From Micromonospora echinaurantiaca (GTDB taxonomy: Bacteria > Actinomycetota > Actinomycetes > Mycobacteriales > Micromonosporaceae), in contig NZ_LT607750.1 of the NCBI RefSeq assembly GCF_900090235.1, forward strand, positions 2,182,501 to 2,246,500: a stretch of DNA of 64,000 nucleotides. The letters run 5' to 3'. The translations under genes and the position numbers were made by a program. Positions 40,197-48,519 of the stretch are shown one piece after another (position 1 is the first letter of the stretch; every line of letters begins with the position of its first letter). The notes under the pieces were generated by a model. It ran no database searches and was not told the origin of the DNA. It saw nothing but the letters and a program-made list of their open reading frames with translations.

Positions 40197-41443
40197 TCAG
40201 GCCGGGTCGGCCGGCGCGGCGAGGTGCGAGGAACGCCACCAGGCCAGCGTGGCCACCACGGCGACCGCACCGCTGAACAGGAACGGCGCCTCGACGCCCG
40301 CCCGGGCGGCGAGCGCGCCGCCGGCCAGCGTGCCCAGCGCCGTGCAGCCGAAGGTGAGCATCCGCGAGGCGGCGACCACCCGGCCGAGTAGGCCCTCGGG
40401 TACGAGGCGGTGCCGGATCGACAGCGCGGCGACGTTGAGCACCGCGAACGACGCGCTGGTGGTGACGACGACGGCCACGGCGGCGACCCGGTGCGGTGCC
40501 ACCACCAGCAGCAGCGGCACGCCGGCCGTCGTGGCCAGGGACCAGGTCAGCACGTGCCGGTGCCGGAACCGGGCGATCAACCGGTCGGCGGCGAACGATC
40601 CGGCGAGCCCGCCGGCCGCGCCGGTCGCCAGCAGCAGGCCGAAGCCGAGCGCGCCGAGGCCGAGGCTTTCCCGCGCGTACAGCACGAAGATCGCGAACCA
40701 GGCGCTGTCCGCGGCGGCTACGGCCGCGCCCACCACGACCAACGTCCGCAGCAGGGGTTGCCGCACCAGCCAACGGAGCCCGGCCAACGCCCCGCCCCGT
40801 ACCGCCGCCGGTCCGGTGGTGCTAACCCCCGCGTCGGCGGCACGTGGGTCCCGGCCGGGGCGGGCCAGGCTCAGCGGCAGGGACAGCACGAGCATGACCG
40901 CCAGGGCGAGCGCCGCGCCGTTGACCGCGAACGGCAGCGCGGCGCCGACGACGAAGAGCAGCGCGCCCACCGGCGGGCCGAGGAATTCGTTGCCCACGAT
41001 CTCGCCGGCGACCAGGCGGCCGTTCGCCTTCTCCAACTGCGCGTCGGTCACCAGGCGGGGCACCGCCGTCTGGGCGGCGGTGTCGCGCAGGGTCTCGCCC
41101 ACGCCGAGCAGGAACGCGGCGGCGATCACCAGCGGGATCGAGGCCCGGCCGGTCGCCACGGCCGCGGCCAGCACCGCCAGGACCACCACCCGGCCGGCGT
41201 CGGCGGCGGCGATGACGGTACGCGCGCCGCGCCGGTCGGCCAGCGCGCCGGCGAGCAGACCCGCGACGAGCCAGGGCAGGAACTGCGCCGCGGCGACCCC
41301 GGCCACCGCCACCGGGTCGTCGCTCAGCGCGGCGGCCAGCAGGGGAACGCCGCCACCCGGATGCCGTCACCCAGGTTGGCCAACGCGGCGGCGCCCCAGA
41401 AGGTCCAGAACGGGCGCCCCAGCGACCGGGACCGCTCCACCAT
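40197..41443 (-). pseudogene. MFS transporter with a single-base frameshift near the N-terminus
   Basis: The ATG at 41443 (7 bases after a TACGGT -10 box) begins MVERSRSLGRPFWTFWGAAA and reads into helix 1 up to RVAAFP. There the frame runs into a stop (CWPPR then TGA). The next frame continues the protein with LLAAALSDDP, then AVAGVAAAQFLPWLVAGLLA and 370 more residues of intact MFS sequence to the stop at 40197. Adding one C to the four-base C run (G run at 41342-41345 on the plus strand) restores a normal protein of about 415 residues. It is either a real mutation, a sequencing error or phase variation in a short homopolymer. It is a paralogue of the gene at 38856. Confidence 0.8.
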
Positions 41444-41566
41444 GTTGGCCACCGTAGTCGAGCCACCGCCGTCCCGTGGTTCCGCCTGGCCTGGTCCGCC
41501 GCGGCTCGGCCCCGTCGGCGTGGGGCGGGCCGTTGCCCAGCCGGGCCCGCGCCCTAGGCTGCCCGG

Positions 41567-42103
41567 ATGACCCGGTCGACGCTGATCCTGCTGTCCGGCC
41601 CGGTCGTGGTGGCCGCCGCGGGTGCCGCCACCGGCGCGCTGCTCGGGTACGGCTTCGCGTTCGCCTGGGTGGTGCACTTCGGGCTGATGGCCTGGATCGC
41701 CGCCTGGGTGGACGCCGCCCGGCCGGGGCTGGGCGGCGACCACTGGCGGATCCGCCGGTGGGAGCCGGGGCTGTACCGACGGCTGGGGGTCGGGGCGTAC
41801 CGGCGACTGCTGCGCCGGGTCGGCTGGGAACGGCTGATGGGGCACTCCTTCGCCGGCACCCGCGCCGCCCTGCCGGCGCTCGACCTGCGCGCCCGGCGGT
41901 CCGAGTTCGGGCACTCGGTGCTCGCCGTCGTCGCCCTCGGGCTGGCCGGGGCGGCGGCCCTGCTCGGGGCGGGCCCGGCCGCCGGTTGGTTGGCCGGGCT
42001 GACCGTGCCGCTGCACGGCTACCCGATCGTGCTCCAGCGGGCGCTGCGGGCCCGGATCCACTGGGTCACGGCGACCACTGCACGGGCCCGGGGAACTGTG
42101 TGA
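41567..42103 (+). CDS. CrtO-like (glycosyl-carotenoid) acyltransferase family membrane protein
   Basis: This 178-residue protein has an N-terminal hairpin of two helices, then RIRRWEPGLYRRLGVGAYRR with basic and Trp residues. The short motif ARRSEFGHS precedes two further helices, and the protein ends HGYPIVLQRALRARI. The spacing matches staphylococcal CrtO (TRRAELIHW and VPIIIVQRYNRPRL), a family that esterifies carotenoid glycosides. The lycopene cyclase gene starts 12 bases downstream, which supports a carotenoid role. The ATG is six bases after TAGGCT, so the operon is probably leaderless. Function is inferred from motif and context. Confidence 0.6.
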   Translation: MTRSTLILLSGPVVVAAAGAATGALLGYGFAFAWVVHFGLMAWIAAWVDAARPGLGGDHWRIRRWEPGLYRRLGVGAYRRLLRRVGWERLMGHSFAGTRAALPALDLRARRSEFGHSVLAVVALGLAGAAALLGAGPAAGWLAGLTVPLHGYPIVLQRALRARIHWVTATTARARGTV

Positions 42104-42115
42104 CACCGTGACCGG

Positions 42116-43309
42116 GTGAACTCCGCACCGGTCGACGTCGACCTCGCCCTCGTCGGCGGTGGCGGCGCCGCGTCCCTGGTGCTCGCCGCGCTCGACCGGC
42201 ACGGGGTGCGGGACCTGCGGGTCGCCGTGGTCGACCCGGTGCACCGGCGCGGCCAGGATCGCACCTGGGCGTTCTGGGACCGCCCGAGCAACGATCTCGA
42301 CCCGGTGCTGAGCGCGAGCTGGCGGCAGGTCGAGGTGGTCACCGCGCGGCGCCGCCGGGTGCTCGACCTCGCCCCGCTGCGGTACGCCATGCTCCGCTCC
42401 GGCCCGGTCTACGACCGGGCTGCCGCCGCCGAGCGGCGCCTCGGGGTGACCCGGGTCGTGGCCGCCGCCGACGCCCTCGACGACGACGGCGATCGGGTGC
42501 TGGTCCGCGCCGGCGACGCCGCCGTGGTCCGGGCGTCCTGGGTGCTGGACTCCCGGCCCCGCCCGCCGCGCCGGCCCGGGCGCACCAACTGGCTCCAGCA
42601 CTTCCGGGGCTGGTGGTTGGCCTCGGACACGCCGGTGTTCGACGCCGACCGCGCGGTGCTGATGGACTTCCGCACCCCGCAGCCGGCCCGGGGCGTCTCG
42701 TTCGGCTACGTGCTGCCGGTGAGCGACCGCTACGCCCTGGTGGAGTACACCGAGTTCTCGCCCGCGCCGCTCACCGACGCCGGCTACGACGCGGCCCTGA
42801 TCGGCTACCGCGACCTGCTCGGCCTCGACCCGGCCCGGCTGACCGTCCGGGAGGTGGAGGACGGGGTGATCCCGATGACCGACGCGCCGTTCGACGCCCA
42901 CCCGTCACCCCGGGTGGTCCGCCTCGGCACGGCCGGCGGCGCGACCCGCCCCTCCACCGGCTTCACCTTCTCCGCCATGCGCCGGCAGGCCGACCAGGTG
43001 GCTTCGGCCCTGGCGGCCGGGCGGCCACCGGTGCCGGCGCCCGCGTACCCCCGACGGCACCTGTGGATGGACGCTGTCGCGCTGCGCGCGCTGGACCGGG
43101 GCGCGGTGAGCGGTCCGGACTTCTTCGACCGGCTCTTCGACCGCAATCCCGCCGAGCGGGTGCTGCGCTTCCTCGACGGCGCCACCAGCCCGGTCGAGGA
43201 GTTGGCGGTGATGAGCTCCACCCGCCTGCCACCGATGGTGGCCGCCACGGCGGGCGACGCCGCCGACCGGCTGCGCGCCCGGCTCGTCCGTGGCCGGCGG
43301 AGCCGTTAG
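42116..43309 (+). CDS. Lycopene cyclase (CrtY/CrtL family)
   Basis: This 397-residue flavoprotein has the N-terminal Rossmann motif ALVGGGGAASLVLAAL, the family blocks RTWAFWDRP and QHFRGWW, and the region YALVEYTEFSP. The C-terminal EDGVIPMTDAP and TRPSTGFTFSAMRRQAD complete the signature. It cyclises lycopene ends to beta rings in the membrane using reduced FAD as an acid-base cofactor. The genes for lycopene synthesis are not within the window. It forms a two-gene operon with the CrtO-like gene. Confidence 0.88.
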   Translation: MNSAPVDVDLALVGGGGAASLVLAALDRHGVRDLRVAVVDPVHRRGQDRTWAFWDRPSNDLDPVLSASWRQVEVVTARRRRVLDLAPLRYAMLRSGPVYDRAAAAERRLGVTRVVAAADALDDDGDRVLVRAGDAAVVRASWVLDSRPRPPRRPGRTNWLQHFRGWWLASDTPVFDADRAVLMDFRTPQPARGVSFGYVLPVSDRYALVEYTEFSPAPLTDAGYDAALIGYRDLLGLDPARLTVREVEDGVIPMTDAPFDAHPSPRVVRLGTAGGATRPSTGFTFSAMRRQADQVASALAAGRPPVPAPAYPRRHLWMDAVALRALDRGAVSGPDFFDRLFDRNPAERVLRFLDGATSPVEELAVMSSTRLPPMVAATAGDAADRLRARLVRGRRSR

Positions 43310-43341
43310 GCCGGCGATCCAACCGGCGGGCGGGCGTGGAA

Positions 43342-43902
43342 TCAGACGCCGGACGCGCTGCCGTCGGCCAGCTCGCGCAGCCGCTCACCGTCGAGTCGCA
43401 GTACGTCGATCTCGTCCAGCGAGCGGGCCCGCAGCCGGCGGTAGAACCGCAGCGCCGGGTCGTTGGTGCGCAGCACCCACCACTCCAGCCGGGCGCAGCC
43501 CCGCGCCACGGCCAGCGCGGCCAGATGGGCGAGCAGCGCCCGGCCGACCCCGCCGCCGCGCTGCTCGGGCCGGACGTACAGGTCCTCCAGGTGGATGCCG
43601 GGGCGGCCGAGCACCGTGCTGTAGGTGGGGTAGAACAGCGCGAACCCGACCGGCTCGTCGTCGACGGTGGCCACCACCGCCTCCGCCACCGGGCGCGGCC
43701 CGAACAGCGCCCGGGCCACGTCCGCCGGCTCGGCGCGGACCTCGCCCGGGAAGTCCTCCGCCTCGGCCAGCTCCACGATGAACCGGTGCAGCGTGTCGGC
43801 GTCGCCCGGCTCGGCCGGCCGGATCACCGTGCGGCCGGCGCGCCCCACCTCGTCGACGGTCGTGCGTGCCTCGGCCCGCAGGCCGTCCCCGATCACTGTC
43901 AC
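43342..43902 (-). CDS. GNAT acetyltransferase (SSAT-like)
   Basis: This 186-residue acetyltransferase has VIRPAEPGDADTLHRFIVEL, the insert EAEDFPGEVRAEPADVARAL and the acetyl-CoA motif LYVRPEQRGGGVGRALLAHL. LEWWVLRTNDPALRFYRRL is the family pattern of spermidine/spermine or thialysine acetyltransferases. Amine acetylation is therefore the likely class of reaction. Residues before VIRPAE (about 25) may be an over-extended start. It converges on the lycopene cyclase gene. Confidence 0.82.
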   Translation of the reverse strand: MTVIGDGLRAEARTTVDEVGRAGRTVIRPAEPGDADTLHRFIVELAEAEDFPGEVRAEPADVARALFGPRPVAEAVVATVDDEPVGFALFYPTYSTVLGRPGIHLEDLYVRPEQRGGGVGRALLAHLAALAVARGCARLEWWVLRTNDPALRFYRRLRARSLDEIDVLRLDGERLRELADGSASGV

Positions 43903-43984
43903 GGTTACCCAGCCTGCCAGAAGGCCGCCGCGCGGGGCGCGGGCTTTTCACCCGGCGGGACGGTGGCGGTTCCGCCGCCGCCGG

Positions 43985-44713
43985 TCAGTCGGTGAGCAGC
44001 CGCTCCCGCAGCTGGGTGATCGTCTTCTCGGACACGCCGAGCCGGTCGGTGACGTAACCGTGCACCGAGCCGTGCGCCGCGCGCAGGTCGGCCAGCACGA
44101 GTTCGATGATCTCGGCCGGAGCCCGGCCGTAGCCGGGCCAGAGCAGGGTGCGGCCCGGGTGGGCGGCCCGCCAGTCGGCCACCAACCGCTCGGTGGCCAG
44201 CTCGGTCAGCGCGAAGTCGGCGACGATCTGCTCGTCGTCGACGCCGAGCAGGGTGAGCAGCAGGGCGGCCAGCAGGCCGGTGCGGTCCTTTCCGGAGGCA
44301 CAGTGGAAGACCAACGGTCCGTCGGATTCGGCAACCACCTCCAGCGCCTCCCGCAGCTCGGCCGCGCCGTCCTCGGCCACCTCGGCGTAGCGGTCGGCGA
44401 GGTAGCGCCACGGGTCGACCGTCGGGTCGATGGTGGCCTGGTCGTACGGGCGGTGCTCGATGCTCAGGTTGTGCCAGGCCAGGCCCTCGTGGTGCGGCAC
44501 CCGCCCGCGCGCCTCGATCTCCCACGGGTAGCGCAGGTCGATCACGGTACGCACGCCGAGCTCCCGGAACCGGGCCAGGTCGGCTCCGGCCAGCTTGCCC
44601 AGCGAATCCGAGCGGTAGAGCTGACCCCACCGCACGGTGCGGCCGTCGTCGGTGCGGTAGCCGCCCAGGTCGCGGAAGTTGTGCAGGCGCTCGAAGGTGA
44701 TGTGTCGTTCCAC
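43985..44713 (-). CDS. Tyrosine-protein phosphatase (PTP-like, PtpB type)
   Basis: This 242-residue phosphatase begins VERHITFERLHNFRDLGGYR. The Asp-rich loop and active site VFHCASGKDRTGLLAALLL contain the CX5R P-loop with nucleophile Cys and Arg. The family is the secreted or cytosolic dual-specificity phosphatase group including mycobacterial PtpB. The GTG at 44713 lies six bases after TACCGT, so the message is probably leaderless and an upstream extension to 44851 is unlikely. It is a single gene, divergent from rnhA (76 bases). Confidence 0.85.
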   Translation of the reverse strand: MERHITFERLHNFRDLGGYRTDDGRTVRWGQLYRSDSLGKLAGADLARFRELGVRTVIDLRYPWEIEARGRVPHHEGLAWHNLSIEHRPYDQATIDPTVDPWRYLADRYAEVAEDGAAELREALEVVAESDGPLVFHCASGKDRTGLLAALLLTLLGVDDEQIVADFALTELATERLVADWRAAHPGRTLLWPGYGRAPAEIIELVLADLRAAHGSVHGYVTDRLGVSEKTITQLRERLLTD

Positions 44714-44789
44714 CGGCCGACGGTAGCTGACGCCGCGTGGCGGATACCCGAGCAGTCGGTCCGGGACCGGCGCCGGGTAGGTTGCCGGC

Positions 44790-45269
44790 ATGGTGGAGCC
44801 GACGACCGGCAGGGTCGTGCAGATCTGGACCGACGGTGCGTGCAGTGGCAATCCCGGCCCGGGCGGCTGGGGCGTGCTGCTGCGCTACGGCAGCCACGAG
44901 CGGGAGATCTGCGGTGGCGAGGCCGCCCCGACCACCAACAACCGGATGGAGCTGATGGCCGCCATCCAGGCGCTGGAGAGCCTGACCCGCCCGGTCGCGG
45001 TGGAACTGCACACCGACAGCACCTACGTGCGCAACGGCATCACCAGCTGGCTCGCCTCGTGGAAGCGCAACGGCTGGCTGACCGCGGCCAAGCAGCCGGT
45101 CAAGAACGCCGACCTGTGGCAGCGGCTGGAGGCGGCGTGCGCCCGGCACCGGGTCACGTGGCTCTGGGTGAAGGGGCACAACGGACACCCGGAGAACGAG
45201 CGGGCGGACGCACTGGCGAACCGGGGGATGACCGAGGCCCGCGCCGCCGCAGTGTCCGCCGGCCGCTGA
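44790..45269 (+). CDS. rnhA: Ribonuclease HI
   Basis: This 159-residue protein shows all four carboxylates: [38 protein letters not shown] and [11 protein letters not shown]. The substrate-handle segment [20 protein letters not shown] is of E. coli type. It removes RNA from RNA/DNA hybrids in replication and repair. The ATG is six bases after TAGGTT (44778-44783), so it is probably leaderless. It is adjacent to a small acidic protein gene on the opposite strand. Confidence 0.95.
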   Translation: MVEPTTGRVVQIWTDGACSGNPGPGGWGVLLRYGSHEREICGGEAAPTTNNRMELMAAIQALESLTRPVAVELHTDSTYVRNGITSWLASWKRNGWLTAAKQPVKNADLWQRLEAACARHRVTWLWVKGHNGHPENERADALANRGMTEARAAAVSAGR

Positions 45270-45327
45270 CCCCGGCGCCGTCGGGGCTCGGCGCGTACCG
45301 GCTGGCCGGCGCCGGTGGCGCGGCTGG

Positions 45328-45567
45328 TCAGCGGGTCGCGTCCGGGTGGCCGGGCATGGTCGAACCGCCGCTGCTGGTGCCCGACGCCCCGCCCGCCACC
45401 CCGGAGCCGTCGTCCTCGGTGACGATGTCCGGCTTGAGCTCGGTGTCGTCCGGCGCCGGGACGTCGGTGTCCGCCCCGACCTGGACCAGTCGGGCCTGGC
45501 CGGCCTCGTCCTCGGCGTGCTCCGGGTCGACCGGCTGTACGCCCTGGCGTGTCCGAAATCCCACCAT
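45328..45567 (-). CDS. Small acidic hypothetical protein
   Basis: This 79-residue protein starts MVGFRTRQGVQPVDPEHAED and is rich in Asp, Glu, Gly and Ser (PAPDDTELKPDIVTEDDGSG). It has no hydrophobic segment and is probably disordered. The start is chosen because GGGGAGG lies six bases upstream. I recognise no family. It sits directly downstream of an MFS gene on the same strand (23 bases), so it may be co-transcribed with it. Confidence 0.55.
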   Translation of the reverse strand: MVGFRTRQGVQPVDPEHAEDEAGQARLVQVGADTDVPAPDDTELKPDIVTEDDGSGVAGGASGTSSGGSTMPGHPDATR

Positions 45568-45590
45568 CGCCTCCCCGCTCGTGCCGTCGG

Positions 45591-46802
45591 TCAGCCGGCT
45601 ACCCGACCGTCCGGCACCGAAACGTCGCGCTCCGGCACCGGCGGGCCAGCGGGCGTCGCGTCCGGCGCGGCGGGCAGCCACCGGCGGCGGGTGAGCGCGA
45701 CCGCGACGGCGATCGCCAGCGCCCCGGAGACGATCAGGAAGGCCGGCGTGGTGCCGAACCGGTCACTGACCGCGCCGCTGCTGGCCGCGCCGAGAGCGGT
45801 GCCGAGCTGACCGACGGTCTGCAACCAGCCGTACGCCTCGGCGGTGTGCGGGGCCGGGGCGGCGCGGGCCATCAGCCCGTCGGTGACGGCGAGCCACGGG
45901 GCGAGGGCGAGCCCGAAGACGGCGAGGGCGACCGCCATCTGCGGCACGGTACGCGGCCAGGGCAGCGCCGCCGAGGTGAGCGCCATGGTGGCCAGCAGCG
46001 CCAGGTAGGCGCGACGCGGGTCGCCCAACCGGCCGCGCCGGGCGAGCACCAGACCGCCGGCCAGGCTGCCCACCGACCAGACGGTGATCAGCACGCCGGC
46101 CTGGTTCGGGTGCCCGGCGCCGGCGGCGAACGCCGGGACCAGGACCCACATGGCACCCATGCACGTCGCGTAGCCCAGGTGCACGCCGAGCAGGGTGCGT
46201 ACGGTGCGTCGGGTGGCCGGGCGGGCGGGCCGGTCGGCCGCGCCGGCGGCGTCCCGGCGGGGAACGACGAGGGCGTTGCCGACGAGGGCGAGGCTGCCGA
46301 CGGCGGCGAAGGCGAGCATCGCCCCGGCGGGGCCGGTCAGCAGCAGGCTCAGCGTCACCGCGAGCGGGCCGCCGACGTAGAGCAGTTCCTGCCCGACCGC
46401 GTTGACGGCGTACGCGCGGGTCAGTGCCGTCGCGGGCACCAGCCGTGGCAGCAGCGACCGGCCGCTGCTCAGCGCCGGCGGGGTGGCCAACCCGGCGGCC
46501 GCGGCCAGCGCCACGAAGGCGGCCGGGCGGGTGCTCAGCGCCAGCCCGGACAGGGCCGCGAGGTGGGCGAGGCCGGAGCCGAGCAGCACCACCCGGTCGC
46601 CGAGGCGGGGCAGCAGCCGGCCGTAGAGGGGTGCGGACACCGCCAGGCCGAGCCCGCAGGCGGCGCTCGCGGCGCCGGCGGCGGCGAAGCTGCCGGTGTT
46701 GTGGTGACCGAGCAGCACCACGAGCAACTGTCGCATCGCGACCGGAAGCTGCGCGAGGTTCATCAGCACGATGACCGCGACCGCCCGACCGGGTAGATTC
46801 AT
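45591..46802 (-). CDS. MFS transporter regulated by the adjacent MarR
   Basis: This 403-residue facilitator has twelve helices, a short N-terminus (MNLPGRAVAVIVLMNLAQLP) and the loop SAPLYGRLLPRLGDRVVLLG in motif A position. The tail is Pro/Val-rich. It starts inside a palindrome five bases from the oppositely oriented MarR gene, so its expression is surely tied to that repressor. Substrate unknown; aromatic or phenolic drugs are usual for MarR-linked exporters. A later ATG (residue 14) could be the true start. Confidence 0.85.
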   Translation of the reverse strand: MNLPGRAVAVIVLMNLAQLPVAMRQLLVVLLGHHNTGSFAAAGAASAACGLGLAVSAPLYGRLLPRLGDRVVLLGSGLAHLAALSGLALSTRPAAFVALAAAAGLATPPALSSGRSLLPRLVPATALTRAYAVNAVGQELLYVGGPLAVTLSLLLTGPAGAMLAFAAVGSLALVGNALVVPRRDAAGAADRPARPATRRTVRTLLGVHLGYATCMGAMWVLVPAFAAGAGHPNQAGVLITVWSVGSLAGGLVLARRGRLGDPRRAYLALLATMALTSAALPWPRTVPQMAVALAVFGLALAPWLAVTDGLMARAAPAPHTAEAYGWLQTVGQLGTALGAASSGAVSDRFGTTPAFLIVSGALAIAVAVALTRRRWLPAAPDATPAGPPVPERDVSVPDGRVAG

Positions 46803-46821
46803 GACTTATGAATCTACCCGG
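46789..46821. promoter_or_regulatory. Palindromic MarR operator containing both start codons
   Basis: Arms CCGGGTAGATTCAT (46789-46802) and ATGAATCTACCCGG (46808-46821) flank GACTT. The ATG of the MarR gene is in the right arm and the ATG of the MFS gene in the left, so both proteins begin Met-Asn-Leu-Pro-Gly. A dimer bound here covers both starts. Confidence 0.85.
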
Positions 46822-47353
46822 GGACGCCACCGCGAACCTCCTCGGCGCTCTGGCGCTCGCCGTGAACTCCCGGATGCGGGCCGCGGTCGTCGACGCGGCC
46901 GGCGCCGGCGGGGCGCTGGCCGAGGCGGTGGTGGTCATCAAGGACCAGCCCGGCGTGACCGCCGAGTGGTTGGGCGGGGTGCTCGGGCTCACCCAGCCCG
47001 GCGCGGCGCACCTGGTCCGTCGCCTGGTCGAGCAGGGCTGGGTGCAGCGGCGACCCGGCGCGGACGCGCGCAGCCGCGCGCTGCACCTGACCCCGGCCGG
47101 CCGGCGCGCCGCCGGGGAGATCCTGCGGGCCCGGCAGCGGACGCTCACCGACCTGGTGGCCCGGCTCAGCGATCCCCAGCGCCGGCAGCTCACGGAGATC
47201 GCCGGCGGGCTGCTGCGCTGCGCGCCGGGGGACCGGCAGGAACTGGCCCGGCTGTGCCGGCTCTGCGATCGCTCCCGCTGCCCGGCCTGCCCGGTGCACG
47301 ACAGCTACCGGCACCCACCCGCGCCGGCTGACGGCGCCGAACCGGTCGCCTGA
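46808..47353 (+). CDS. MarR-family regulator with C-terminal Cys cluster
   Basis: This 181-residue regulator has helices 1-2 (LLGALALAVNSRMRAAVVDA), then the winged helix GVTAEWLGGVLGLTQPGAAH and LVEQGWVQRRPGADARSRAL. A long dimerisation helix follows. The last 35 residues hold CRLCDRSRCPACPVH, five cysteines with a His that could bind Zn or sense metals or oxidants. This is unusual for MarR. It presumably represses itself and the divergent MFS gene through the shared palindrome. Confidence 0.85.
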   Translation: MNLPGDATANLLGALALAVNSRMRAAVVDAAGAGGALAEAVVVIKDQPGVTAEWLGGVLGLTQPGAAHLVRRLVEQGWVQRRPGADARSRALHLTPAGRRAAGEILRARQRTLTDLVARLSDPQRRQLTEIAGGLLRCAPGDRQELARLCRLCDRSRCPACPVHDSYRHPPAPADGAEPVA

Positions 47354-47543
47354 CGACCCGCCTGTCGACGACGGGACCACCGCCTGGGTGGCGGGCGGAT
47401 CGTCGCCCGTCTGGGTGGCTGGGGGCCGCCGCGCCTGGTGGCGGACGGACCGTCGCGCGGGTGGCGGAGGGACCGCCCGGCCGGGCGCGGCGGGGATGGG
47501 CTCAGCGCGTGTCCGAGGTGCGCGCCCGGGCCACGACCGCTGC

Positions 47544-48437
47544 TCAGCGCCGCCGGGCGGTGCGGGCCGGGCGGGCGCCGGGCGCCCGGCGTACCGGGGT
47601 GAGTGGCAGCGCCGACCAGTGCGCCGGCCGGACCAGCGTCGCCGGCAGCCCGGTGTGCCGGTCGCCGCGGGCCGCGTCGAGCTGGGACTGGTGCAGGAAG
47701 AGGCTGCCGGACAGGTCCGCCCCGCGCAGGTCGGCGCCGCGCAGGTCCGCGCCGGTCAGGTCGGCCAGGCGCAGGTCCACCCCGCGCAGGTCCGCACCGA
47801 TCAGCAGCGCGCCGCGCAGGTTGGCCGCGCGCAGGTCGGCCCGGCGCAGGTCGGCTCCGAACAGCCGGGCGCCCCGGTGGTCGGGGCCGGGTCGCCCGGC
47901 CCGGCCCCGCACCAGATCGCCGGTGCGCGACAGCAACGCGTTGACCCGCCCCCGGTACGCGTCGACGTCCAGCCCGAGCAGCGTCTCCGGGTCGGCGTTG
48001 GTCAGCCGGGTGGTCTCGGCCAGGGCGGCGGCCAGCTCGTCGGGCAGCGGCCGCGGCGGGCGCAGCGCGACCGCCTGGGTCAGGTACCAGAGCAGCTCGT
48101 ACAGCGGCCGCATCACGGCGAACGTGTCGAACATCCGGGCCGCCGTCTCCGGAGCCTGCCGCCAGTCCCGCCCGCCGAACGTCACCCGGGACACCTGCTG
48201 CCCGGCCCCGAAGCAGTCGAAGACCGTGCAGCCCGGGAAGCCCCGCTCGCGCAGCTGGGTGTGGATGCCGCAGCGGAAGTCCGACGCCAGGTGCCGGCAG
48301 GGCTGGCCGGCCGGCTTGTCGACGGCGAAGTCGGCGGACGCGGCGAAGGCCGGCGCGACGCAGCAGAGCCCGAAGCAGCGGGCGCAGTCGGCGCGCGGCT
48401 CGCCGGCCGGCGACGGGGCCTGGGCGGTTTCCGACAC
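47544..48437 (-). CDS. Pentapeptide-repeat protein with N-terminal Cys-rich domain
   Basis: This 297-residue protein has a Cys-rich N-terminal domain, [19 protein letters not shown] then [20 protein letters not shown] and [10 protein letters not shown]. It resembles the YkgJ-type CxxCxxxCC metal cluster. A helical middle follows, then pentapeptide repeats of A(D/N)LRxx form ([20 protein letters not shown] onward). The repeats form a right-handed beta helix. The start is GTG at 48437 with GGAGAAC upstream. Such fusions occur widely in actinomycetes; function unknown. Terminal Arg-rich residues may be unstructured. Confidence 0.82.
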   Translation of the reverse strand: MSETAQAPSPAGEPRADCARCFGLCCVAPAFAASADFAVDKPAGQPCRHLASDFRCGIHTQLRERGFPGCTVFDCFGAGQQVSRVTFGGRDWRQAPETAARMFDTFAVMRPLYELLWYLTQAVALRPPRPLPDELAAALAETTRLTNADPETLLGLDVDAYRGRVNALLSRTGDLVRGRAGRPGPDHRGARLFGADLRRADLRAANLRGALLIGADLRGVDLRLADLTGADLRGADLRGADLSGSLFLHQSQLDAARGDRHTGLPATLVRPAHWSALPLTPVRRAPGARPARTARRR

Positions 48438-48519
48438 GCTGACCGTTCTCCTGTCGATCCGGGACCTTCCCGCCCGGCGGCGGCGCGGGCGGACCCACCC
48501 ATTGTCCCAGCCCCGCCGG

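Noticed and set aside
41459-42901. Long minus-strand frame leading into the frameshifted MFS gene
   Set aside because: It is antisense to lycopene cyclase and the CrtO-like gene; MFS similarity only begins at about 41443.
47354-47543. Possible small gene between MarR and the pentapeptide protein
   Set aside because: Repetitive GGTGGCGGAC-type sequence gives open frames in several phases but no start with a ribosome-binding site and no protein-like composition.
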